Assembly: GCA_023459435.1 (NCBI GenBank)
Contig: JAEWUL010000069.1
Span: 1-7,228, forward strand
Source of the DNA: Bacteroidota bacterium
GTDB taxonomy: Bacteria; Bacteroidota; Bacteroidia; Bacteroidales; WCHB1-69
Direction of reading: 5' to 3'
Length of the DNA: 7,228 bases
Every line of letters starts with the position of its first letter. Within the stretch, counting starts at the first letter, position 1. Below are positions 1 through 6,413 of the stretch, piece by piece. The position numbers and the translations under genes are program-made. The notes beneath the pieces were generated by a model, which saw only the letters and a list, made by a program, of their open reading frames with translations, searched no databases and was not told the origin of the DNA.

Positions 1-1422
1 TTGGTTCCTGTATCTAACATCACTATGGAGGAAACCGCTGAATATGCTCGTAAATTAGCTAAAAGAGTAGGTGAAGAATTGGGTATTCCAGTTTATTGCT
101 ATGAAAATGCTGCTTGTGAAGAAAAAAGACGCAATCTGGCCAACTGCCGCCGTGGTGAATATGAAGGATTGAAAGAAAAATTAGTGAATACTGAATGGAA
201 ACCCGATTTTGGACCTGCTGAATTCAATGAATCGGTAGCCAAAAGTGGTGCAACTGCTATCAGTGCCCGCGATTTCTTAATTGCTGTGAATTTCAACTTA
301 AACACAACCTCTACCCGTCGTGCCAATGCAATTGCATTTGACGTACGCGAAAAAGGTCGTCCGATGAGAGAAGGAAATCCGATCACCGGAAAAATCATGA
401 AAGATGAAAACGGAAAAACTATTGATATTCCGGGTACTTTGAAGGGAACAAAAGCGATTGGCTGGTTTATTGAAGAGTATGGTATTGCACAGGTATCGAT
501 GAACATCACCAACACTACTGCTACTCCACTCCACGTAGCCTTTGAGGAGGTTAGAATCAAAGCGGAACAAAGAGGAGTCAGAGTTACTGGTGCAGAAATT
601 GTGGGTTTAGTTCCAAAACAAGCGTTATTGGATGCCGGATATTACTTCTTAAAGAAACAACAACGTTCATTGGGAATTGATGAAAAAGAGGTAATCAAAA
701 TTGCTGTAAAATCGATGGGATTAGATGATTTAAAACCATTTATTCCGGAAGAAAAAGTGATTGAATATCTATTAGAAAAAGAAGACACAAGCAAAAAATT
801 AGTAGACATGACCTGTGTTGGGTTTGCTAATGAAACAGCATCTGAGAGTCCTGCTCCAGGAGGTGGTTCAATCGCGGCTTATATGGGTGCGCTAGGTGCT
901 GCATTGGGAACAATGGTTGCCAACCTATCTTCACACAAACCGGGTTGGGATGAAAGATGGGAAGAGTTTTCCAATTATGCCGTTCAGGGACAAAAAATCA
1001 AAGAAGAATTGCTCTGGTTGGTTGATGAAGACACCAATTCTTTCAACCTCATCATGAATGCTTTAGGAATGCCTAAAGGAACAGATGAAGAGAAAGCTGC
1101 CAGAAAAGATGCTTTAGAAGCGGCTACGAAATATGCTATCGAGATCCCTTTCCGCACTGTACAACGCGCTTATGATGTTTTTGATCTTTGTGAAGCGATG
1201 ATCAACAAAGGAAACCCAAACTCAGTAACCGATGCCGGTGTGGGCGTTTTATGCGTAAAAGCTGCTGTAACAGGGGCTTATTTGAATGTTAAAATCAATG
1301 CTTCCGGATTGAATGATCAGGTTTTTGCTACAGAAATAGTTGCTAAAGCTGCAGAATATGTAACCAAAGCCAAAGAAAGAGAGATCCAACTATTAAAACG
1401 TGTTGAAGAGATTATTGGATAA
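1..1422 (+). CDS. ftcD: Bifunctional formimidoyltransferase-cyclodeaminase, C-terminal part (5' cut by window edge)
   Basis: Moves the formimino group of formiminoglutamate (from histidine breakdown) to tetrahydrofolate, then deaminates the product to methenyl-THF, in the cytoplasm. The visible 473 residues begin inside the formiminotransferase domain. Aligned from memory with the mammalian enzyme, residue 1 matches about residue 93, so roughly 90 residues, including the catalytic His near residue 82, lie upstream. The TTG at base 1 is therefore an internal Leu codon (LVPV), not a start. Transferase C-terminal subdomain: about 1-255, with WKPDFGP (66-72) and VGLVPKQALLDA (201-212). Cyclodeaminase domain: about 265-473, with SPAPGGGS (283-290) and VDEDTNSF (341-348). 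Residues about 118-150 carry a charged insertion of about 19 residues absent from the mammalian protein. It ends in TAA just ahead of a strong terminator, so it is probably the last gene of its transcript. Upstream hut genes would be expected but are out of view. Confidence 0.95.
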   Translation: MVPVSNITMEETAEYARKLAKRVGEELGIPVYCYENAACEEKRRNLANCRRGEYEGLKEKLVNTEWKPDFGPAEFNESVAKSGATAISARDFLIAVNFNLNTTSTRRANAIAFDVREKGRPMREGNPITGKIMKDENGKTIDIPGTLKGTKAIGWFIEEYGIAQVSMNITNTTATPLHVAFEEVRIKAEQRGVRVTGAEIVGLVPKQALLDAGYYFLKKQQRSLGIDEKEVIKIAVKSMGLDDLKPFIPEEKVIEYLLEKEDTSKKLVDMTCVGFANETASESPAPGGGSIAAYMGALGAALGTMVANLSSHKPGWDERWEEFSNYAVQGQKIKEELLWLVDEDTNSFNLIMNALGMPKGTDEEKAARKDALEAATKYAIEIPFRTVQRAYDVFDLCEAMINKGNPNSVTDAGVGVLCVKAAVTGAYLNVKINASGLNDQVFATEIVAKAAEYVTKAKEREIQLLKRVEEIIG

Positions 1423-1444
1423 TATCTTTTCTATCGTATTCAAT

Positions 1445-1476
1445 AAAAAAAAGGCGCTGTTAACAGCGCCTTTTTT
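1445..1476. terminator. Bidirectional rho-independent terminator
   Basis: An 18-bp perfect palindrome (1453-1470, GGCGCTGTTAACAGCGCC) is preceded by eight A (1445-1452) and followed by six T (1471-1476). As RNA it forms a 7-bp GC-rich stem with a TTAA loop, extended by A-U pairs, with a U tract whichever strand is read. It lies 22 nt past the ftcD stop and 1 nt past the stop of the minus-strand lipoprotein gene, so it serves both convergent transcripts. The U tract is longer in the minus direction (8 versus 6). Confidence 0.93.
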
Positions 1477-1477
1477 A

Positions 1478-2269
1478 TTAATCTTCATCAGTTGCATACC
1501 ATTTAAAAACATCCCGTCCATTGGTTTTAATCACCATTTGGGCATTTTGATTTTGCATGATACTTCCACCGAAATAGTTAAAATCATACACATACGGATC
1601 TTTAAACCATTGTTCAATGTTCATTCTCATTTCAATCTGAGTCAATTCTTTATGTTCCACTTCAAACTCCAGGGGTAAAGTAAGGGTGATATAATTATGA
1701 ACATACGCGTAGATTGAATCGACAGTAAAAACATTGCTATGATACAACTGACCGATACCAGTATGAAAATTAAAATTTTTCAGATCACCGGTCGGCGGTT
1801 GCCATTTACCGTTTATTTGCATATAGTGATAACCTCCACCTAAGTGTTGAGGCCAAAAGAAGTTACATTCAGGTGGATTGGGAAACCGATTGGACGTATT
1901 ATCCTCTTCATCCAAGCCAAAAACAAACTGAACTGCTTTATACTCCCCTTCTCTGATTTGATCCAGTTGCCAGGTTGTAGTATTTGGATAATTCAGATCC
2001 ACATAATGAATCCCATCATCTTGTTTCACTTTCACCAATTGATTATCTTCAGTTATAAAATAGATTTTAGAAATAAAATACTTCACCTCATTTACCTGAT
2101 AATTATTCTCAGCTGCATTGTTGTATAGCATTTGATTCAGTTGAAGAGGTTGATTATCGATATAATGAGAAAAGGAAACAGCAACAGATCCTGTCTTTTC
2201 CTCTCTTTCACAAGCAGAAAAAGCAAGAAGAATAAAGAGGCTTATTGGAATAATAAATTTTGTGTTCAT
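1478..2269 (-). CDS. MbnP-like lipoprotein (putative copper-binding family)
   Basis: A 263-residue envelope lipoprotein. The signal peptide ends in a lipobox, FSAC, with lipidated Cys20. The following EREEK is acidic/charged, like the export signals that send Bacteroidota lipoproteins to the surface (inference). The body matches the MbnP-like family pattern: NEVKYFISKIYF (60-71), FFWP...GGGYHYM (137-150), NFHTG (167-171), MNIEQWF (216-222) and a C-terminal SIMQNQNAQMVI...N...VF segment (236-255). In characterised methanotroph MbnP/CorA proteins a Trp is oxidised to kynurenine to bind copper, with help from a di-heme MbnH partner. Trp139 is the natural candidate here, but no MbnH-type gene is in the window, so copper binding is unproven. 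It is the last gene of a three-gene operon. Its ATG lies 1 bp after the upstream stop codon, suggesting translational coupling, and the shared terminator follows directly. Confidence 0.72.
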   Translation of the reverse strand: MNTKFIIPISLFILLAFSACEREEKTGSVAVSFSHYIDNQPLQLNQMLYNNAAENNYQVNEVKYFISKIYFITEDNQLVKVKQDDGIHYVDLNYPNTTTWQLDQIREGEYKAVQFVFGLDEEDNTSNRFPNPPECNFFWPQHLGGGYHYMQINGKWQPPTGDLKNFNFHTGIGQLYHSNVFTVDSIYAYVHNYITLTLPLEFEVEHKELTQIEMRMNIEQWFKDPYVYDFNYFGGSIMQNQNAQMVIKTNGRDVFKWYATDED

Positions 2270-2270
2270 T

Positions 2271-2909
2271 TTACAAATCGATAATGGCTCTAATATATGG
2301 GTCGTTATTGTTTCTCATTTTATCTTCAACCACAACATTCCCATCATTATAGATCACAACTTTAGCATTAACCGCATCAACCTCTGTCGAAGTCCAGTAT
2401 TTCACGTTAGATCTCAATTTTTTATACCCAACTTCACTGGGGATTGCGTCATTAATCAGATCAAAATATTGAAGGATAAACTTATACTCTTCTACAGAAG
2501 GGATATACCACTTTACTGTTCTTAGTGTTTCAGGAGAGATGGGAGGTGGATAGTTTGCTGTATTAAAAGTGGCATAGAAAGCAGGGAAGATCAATCTCCA
2601 GTCATCCCCACTAATAGTAGGACGGCTTTGTACTTTATTTTGGTTAAATTTGCCGTCAGTTGAACTATTCGCACCAACTAAAATTCCTTGGTTAGACCAT
2701 TGAAGAGGGATTTCCACTTTTGCGGCAATTGCTTTTCCGTGTTCACCGTCGAAAGAGGTAAAATAAACCACAGCTTCAACACCGTCAACAGTAATAAGAT
2801 CACCCACTTTATACTTTGGATTTTCAGGTTTATAATACTCAGGTTCACAAGAGGCAAAGAAGATCACTAATGCCACAAACAAAAATTGAATTACATAATT
2901 TTTTTTCAT
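2271..2909 (-). CDS. Lipoprotein with DUF1566/FGE-like domain, function unknown
   Basis: A 212-residue predicted lipoprotein. The N-terminus is MKKN, then a hydrophobic stretch, then lipobox FASC with Cys21, followed by a Pro/Tyr-rich linker. The domain shows the pattern common in Bacteroidota DUF1566 and 'major paralogous' surface proteins with a C-type-lectin/formylglycine-enzyme-like fold: KVGDLITVDGVEAVVYFTS (34-52), FDGEHGK (53-59), DWRLIFPAF (103-111), WYIPSVEEYKFI (134-145), YWTSTE (171-176) and YIRAI (205-209). I see no catalytic residues; such domains are usually structural or ligand-binding. It sits between the S8 protease gene (21-bp gap) and the MbnP-like gene (1-bp gap) and is almost certainly cotranscribed with both. 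It might be a substrate, adaptor or anchor partner of the protease (inference only). The family assignment is by motif resemblance; the export call is firmer. Confidence 0.66.
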   Translation of the reverse strand: MKKNYVIQFLFVALVIFFASCEPEYYKPENPKYKVGDLITVDGVEAVVYFTSFDGEHGKAIAAKVEIPLQWSNQGILVGANSSTDGKFNQNKVQSRPTISGDDWRLIFPAFYATFNTANYPPPISPETLRTVKWYIPSVEEYKFILQYFDLINDAIPSEVGYKKLRSNVKYWTSTEVDAVNAKVVIYNDGNVVVEDKMRNNNDPYIRAIIDL

Positions 2910-2930
2910 ACTTAAAATTTTTAAAAATGT

Positions 2931-4628
2931 TTAAATTGTTTCAGGACGTTCCAATCCAAGGATAAAATTCAACTGAACATTTTCGTTTCCTATTTCGTTA
3001 ATATTCAGATCAATAAAATCATACTTTTGATCTTTGGACAGTTTAGGTGTTTTGATGATAACCTCATTCACCCCAGGTTTCAGTTTTATTTTTTTGGTTT
3101 TCTTTTTCTCCGGATTATTTTTTAGAGATGTTGTGATCAGGAGTATTTTAGGTTCCGTGACCGTTATTTTAGTTTTCACTTTATTATGGGTGAGTACGTA
3201 TGAGGGAAAATCGACGGAGCAATTTTGGATAGATGATTTTTGATTCAGAATATTGTATGCTTTCAGAAAATCGGTAATTCCATAACCCAGAGAACTATCG
3301 GGAGCAGCGGCTCTATCTCCGCTTTTTCTAACAGCATCCATAATTTCAAATGCATTTTTATAAGGGAAAGCTTGCCACAAGCAAGCGATCATTCCGGACA
3401 TTAGAGGGGAAGAGAAAGAGGTTCCATCACCTCTCAAAGAAACACCTCTTGGGTTTGCGACATACGTTTCACGGCCGACTGCAACGGCATCTGGTTTGAT
3501 TCTACCATCTGCAGTTGGACCATAGGAGCTAAAAGAGGCTCTTTTCCCATGTACATTGACACCACCCACAGTGATAATATCAGGGGCATCAGCGGGGCAT
3601 CCGATAAAGCGCCACTCTTTCGCGCCCTCATTTCCGGCACTATTACACAAGATCATCCCTTTTGAAGCAACAAAGGAGGCTGCTATAGAAGCCCTGCTCA
3701 CTTTACCATTCAGATCCTGATAAGTTCTGACTTGTGTAGAATCATCAAACTTTGTATACCCAAGAGAAGAGTTGATAACCTGACATCCAATACTATCCGC
3801 AAACTCCACACCGGCAACCCAGTTATCTTCTTCAACCTTATGTTCACTTCTGCCATCTTCTGTTTGAAGGAGCCAAACGGTAACACCTGGAGCGGAGCCC
3901 ACCAGTTCACCGGGAATGTAAGATGCAATACAGGACAGTACCATTGTTCCATGGCTCCCTGAACGGAATGGATTTGCTTGTGGTACGGCAAAATGTCTTG
4001 CTCCCTGGAGTCTGTTTTGTTGACGTAGAAACTCAAAATGACGAATGGTATCAATATTGTGAAACCCTCCATCTAAAAGCATCATTCTGATCCCAGAACC
4101 GTTATAGCCCATTCTGTGGAGCCAGTGGATATTATTGATTTTGAGTTGACCATAACTCAATCCGTAATCAATATCGTTGGGGATTGTGGGTTCAATTATT
4201 GGAGATTCAGGATTATAAAAATGATATATATCACTATTTAAAACTTCAGGCTCCTTCATAGGTATTGTTCTTTCAACAAACTGAACAAAATCCAACTTTC
4301 TAATTTCATCTATGATTTGCTCTTTTTCAGAATATACAGTGATTCCGTTCAACCATTTTGATCTGGTAAGCAAAACCATTCCACTATCAAGAGACAACAC
4401 TTTCTGAATATAAGAAGGTGTAACAGGAAGGTCTTGTTCTGTAATGGGAATTCGGAACTGTTCTCTTCTCTCAATTGCTTTAGGAGATAAAAAAGCTTCA
4501 GGATGATCTATTGTATATGGTGTTCCTACCTTATCTTTAAACTGAACCCAATATTTCGCAGGTGACTGGGCAAATATTGGATTGATAAAAAAGAGTGTTA
4601 TTAAAAACGGAAGAAAAAATCTTTTCAT
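2931..4628 (-). CDS. Secreted subtilisin-like (S8) serine protease
   Basis: A 565-residue secreted endopeptidase. The start chosen is ATG 4626-4628, giving MKRFF plus a hydrophobic signal peptide with likely cleavage after Ala20 (IFA|Q). An in-frame ATG at 4691 would add 21 residues without signal character and lies upstream of the TATTTTTG promoter box, so it is rejected. A propeptide-like region (about 24-120; 'KYWVQFKDKVGTPYTI', 'LSPKAIERR') is typical of Bacteroidota S8 proteases. The catalytic triad is complete: Asp186 (LLDGGF), His226 (GSHGTM), Ser404 (GTSFSSP), with oxyanion Asn333 (SAGNEG). The C-terminal about 95 residues look like a Lys-rich beta-sandwich. They end ...LERPETI and I see no type IX secretion sorting domain, so the protein may stay periplasmic or use another route. 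First gene of the operon with the two lipoproteins. Its physiological substrate is unknown. Confidence 0.92.
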   Translation of the reverse strand: MKRFFLPFLITLFFINPIFAQSPAKYWVQFKDKVGTPYTIDHPEAFLSPKAIERREQFRIPITEQDLPVTPSYIQKVLSLDSGMVLLTRSKWLNGITVYSEKEQIIDEIRKLDFVQFVERTIPMKEPEVLNSDIYHFYNPESPIIEPTIPNDIDYGLSYGQLKINNIHWLHRMGYNGSGIRMMLLDGGFHNIDTIRHFEFLRQQNRLQGARHFAVPQANPFRSGSHGTMVLSCIASYIPGELVGSAPGVTVWLLQTEDGRSEHKVEEDNWVAGVEFADSIGCQVINSSLGYTKFDDSTQVRTYQDLNGKVSRASIAASFVASKGMILCNSAGNEGAKEWRFIGCPADAPDIITVGGVNVHGKRASFSSYGPTADGRIKPDAVAVGRETYVANPRGVSLRGDGTSFSSPLMSGMIACLWQAFPYKNAFEIMDAVRKSGDRAAAPDSSLGYGITDFLKAYNILNQKSSIQNCSVDFPSYVLTHNKVKTKITVTEPKILLITTSLKNNPEKKKTKKIKLKPGVNEVIIKTPKLSKDQKYDFIDLNINEIGNENVQLNFILGLERPETI

Positions 4629-4665
4629 CTTATTATGTATTCTATAAACAATTTTATTATTGTTG

Positions 4666-4673
4666 CAAAAATA
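4666..4673 (-). promoter_or_regulatory. Bacteroidota -7 box for the protease operon
   Basis: The minus strand reads TATTTTTG, a perfect match to the Bacteroidota sigma-ABfr -7 consensus TAnnTTTG. It is 37 bp upstream of the protease ATG at 4628, leaving a short A/T-rich leader without Shine-Dalgarno. No good -33 TTG lies at the usual 17-23 bp spacing; the nearest TTG is only 12 bp away. The box falls inside the longer in-frame reading, which is why the internal ATG is taken as the start. Confidence 0.65.
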
Positions 4674-4677
4674 GTGA

Positions 4678-4703
4678 TTTTTTTTCAACATTAAGAAAAA
4701 AAA
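4678..4703. repeat. T8-N10-A8 inverted homopolymer tract between divergent promoters
   Basis: Eight T (4678-4685), a 10-nt centre (caacattaag, 4686-4695) and eight A (4696-4703) form a symmetrical A/T-tract pair lying exactly between the two divergent -7 boxes. Both predicted -33 regions fall in or next to it. Such tracts can stiffen or bend DNA, act as UP-like elements, or simply be slippage-prone homopolymers; which applies here is inference. Confidence 0.5.
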
Positions 4704-4708
4704 GTTCG

Positions 4709-4716
4709 TATCTTTG
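4709..4716 (+). promoter_or_regulatory. Bacteroidota -7 box for prs
   Basis: TATCTTTG matches the TAnnTTTG -7 consensus perfectly, 44 bp upstream of the prs ATG at 4761. The expected -33 region (about 4685-4690) is T-rich but lacks a clean TTG. The leader from the predicted start is about 40 nt, A/T-rich, without Shine-Dalgarno, as usual in this phylum. A divergent box for the protease operon is 35 bp away on the other strand. Confidence 0.7.
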
Positions 4717-4760
4717 CAGTCTACAATAATATTTTATAACATATTAACATTCAATACATT

Positions 4761-5699
4761 ATGAATCTTAATCAGACTGCAATAGTTTCCGGGCGTGCTC
4801 ATCGGGAACTCTCTGAAAAAATTGCAAAACATCTTGAGATGGATCTATTAAAAGTAGAAATAGCTCAATTTAAAGATGGAGAGATCCAAGCTTACTACAA
4901 CGAAACGATTAGAGGGAAGTATGTTTTCATCATACAACCCACTTGTTCTCCATCAGACAATCTCATTGAGTTACTCATTTTGATTGATGCTGCTAAGAGA
5001 GCATCTGCATACAAAATTATTGCAGTGATTCCCTATTTTGGATATGCAAGGCAAGATCGTAAAGACAAACCAAGAACCTCGATTGGGGCTAAGTTAATGT
5101 CAAACCTACTCAGTGCTGCAGGGGTTGACAGAGTGATTACTTTAGATTTACATGCGGATCAGATTCAGGGATTTTTTGAGATTCCAGTAGACCACATGTA
5201 TGCATCCAATGTTTTTTATCCATATATTAAGAGTTTAAATCTAGACAATTTGTGTATTGTCTCACCTGACACGGGTGGTACAAAAAGAGCCTCTTCCTAT
5301 GCTAAATCATTAGATTGTGACTTAGCCATTGGATTTAAACAAAGGGAGAAACAAAATGAAGTAGCCAGTTTGCAGATTATTGGGGATGTAAAGGATAAAA
5401 ATTGCATTTTAGTGGATGACATCATTGATACGGGTGGTACATTATGTAAAGCAGCAGCCAGACTCAAAGAGTTGGGAGCAAAGAGTGTCATAGCGATTTG
5501 CGTTCATGGGTTACTTTCAGGTGATGGTCCCAAAAATATTGAAGAATCAGCTATAGACAAACTTGTTTTAACAGATTCTATTCCATTAAAATGTGAATGT
5601 TCAAAAGTTGAAGTGGTATCCATTTCCAAGTTATTGGCAGAAGTGATCCAAAGTGTTGTAGATCACTCCTCCATTACATCCCATTTCAAGTTCAACTAA
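4761..5699 (+). CDS. prs: Ribose-phosphate pyrophosphokinase (PRPP synthetase, class I)
   Basis: Makes 5-phosphoribosyl-1-diphosphate from ribose 5-phosphate and ATP, feeding purine, pyrimidine, histidine, tryptophan and NAD synthesis; cytoplasmic, hexameric in its family. At 312 residues it has the usual length. Visible signatures: FKDGEI (37-42); the regulatory/ATP loop YFGYARQDRKDKPRTSIGAK (92-111); the family signature DLHADQIQGFF (129-139); the ribose-phosphate loop SPDTGGTKRA (168-177); the catalytic flexible-loop residues Lys193 and Arg195 in the FKQRE context; and the PRPP-binding motif LVDDIIDTGGTL (217-228). The enteric KRR is replaced by KQR, keeping the two key residues, as is common in Bacteroidota. 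Monocistronic, with its own TATCTTTG promoter. The stop codon overlaps that of the convergent AlkD-like gene and no clear terminator is seen after it. Confidence 0.97.
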   Translation: MNLNQTAIVSGRAHRELSEKIAKHLEMDLLKVEIAQFKDGEIQAYYNETIRGKYVFIIQPTCSPSDNLIELLILIDAAKRASAYKIIAVIPYFGYARQDRKDKPRTSIGAKLMSNLLSAAGVDRVITLDLHADQIQGFFEIPVDHMYASNVFYPYIKSLNLDNLCIVSPDTGGTKRASSYAKSLDCDLAIGFKQREKQNEVASLQIIGDVKDKNCILVDDIIDTGGTLCKAAARLKELGAKSVIAICVHGLLSGDGPKNIEESAIDKLVLTDSIPLKCECSKVEVVSISKLLAEVIQSVVDHSSITSHFKFN

Positions 5700-6406
5700 T
5701 CTTTAGCCATAGCCTGTTTTTTCAGATCAGCAGGCATCTTTTCAATCGCATAGCGTAGTGCTGTTCTCGGCATTACGCTTTTGTTTTTCATCACAAAATC
5801 AAAAACCTCTTTCTGATAGGTCTGACTGGCCACTTTCAACATCCAGCCATACCCTTTTTGTACCATGTCATCAGGATCTAAAAGCATAATGGTAGCGATT
5901 TCAAAAATCTCTTTTAAAAACATCCCTTTTCTGGCAGGAACAATCAAAGAGACAGCAGCAGCCCTCTTCATCCATCTGTTTTCCGAAGCAGTAAATGTCA
6001 TTAACTCGGGTAATAATTCCGGAAAATTCATGATTAGATCACCCATATTATGATTACAGAAAGTATCACAGGTTGCCCAGTTTGTAATATATCTGTTGAT
6101 CCAGGACTTAAAGATCTCAAAATCCTCTTTCTGATACCATTTTCTCACATTATAGCTCCAGTTACATGCCAGGATACACTCCTCATACATTCCTGATTTC
6201 CAAAGTGTTTCACAGATCTCAAAGAGTTCCTTTTTGGGGAGATCTTTGATAAATGCATAATGTTCTTTCGCAATATTTGTCATAACAGCACTCTTCATGC
6301 CGTAACAGTCAATGGGTTCTTTAAAAAATCTTTTAGAGATCTCCCTCACTTTTTCGTCTTGATTCTGACGCAAAGATGCTCTTACATTTTGAATAATGGG
6401 ATTCAT
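5696..6406 (-). CDS. AlkD-like DNA alkylation repair protein (HEAT-repeat glycosylase)
   Basis: A 236-residue cytoplasmic all-helical protein of the AlkC/AlkD superfamily, which excises bulky or cationic alkylated bases such as 7- and 3-methylpurines without flipping the base out. The residues lining the DNA cleft of Bacillus cereus AlkD (W109, D113, R148, W187) have direct counterparts: W110 and D114 in NWATCDTF, R148 in WMKRAAAVSLIVPARK, and W188 in QKGYGWMLKVAS. Family length is about 230-240, so it looks full length. The ATG at 6404-6406 starts MNPIIQNVRA, just 7 bp after the stop of the upstream P-type ATPase gene, so the two are probably cotranscribed. Its TAG (5696-5698) overlaps the prs TAA convergently. 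Activity is predicted to be intact; the substrate range cannot be read from the sequence. Confidence 0.9.
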   Translation of the reverse strand: MNPIIQNVRASLRQNQDEKVREISKRFFKEPIDCYGMKSAVMTNIAKEHYAFIKDLPKKELFEICETLWKSGMYEECILACNWSYNVRKWYQKEDFEIFKSWINRYITNWATCDTFCNHNMGDLIMNFPELLPELMTFTASENRWMKRAAAVSLIVPARKGMFLKEIFEIATIMLLDPDDMVQKGYGWMLKVASQTYQKEVFDFVMKNKSVMPRTALRYAIEKMPADLKKQAMAKD

Positions 6407-6413
6407 AATAAAC

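Noticed and set aside
1..3. TTG as the start codon of the first gene
   Set aside because: It matches an internal Leu about 93 residues into the FTCD family, and the catalytic region of the transferase would be missing. The gene is cut by the window edge.
99..570. Minus-strand open frames of 90-153 codons opposite ftcD
   Set aside because: Antisense to a highly conserved coding region, with no family features; they are by-products of ftcD codon usage.
1844..2525. Plus-strand open frames opposite the two lipoprotein genes
   Set aside because: Ile/His/Phe-rich translations typical of antisense to AT-rich genes. The opposing minus-strand genes have lipoboxes and domain motifs.
3434..4072. Minus-strand open frames of 68 and 120 codons inside the S8 gene
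   Set aside because: They are out of frame with the clear protease coding sequence, have no recognisable motifs and no start context.
4629..4691. N-terminal extension of the S8 protease from ATG 4691
   Set aside because: The added 21 residues are not signal-like, a good signal peptide begins at 4628, and a TATTTTTG promoter box lies within the extension.
5714..5737. Possible terminator hairpin gcctg...caggc after prs
   Set aside because: Only a 5-bp stem with a 14-nt loop, the T run sits in the loop instead of after the stem, and it lies in the AlkD-like coding sequence.
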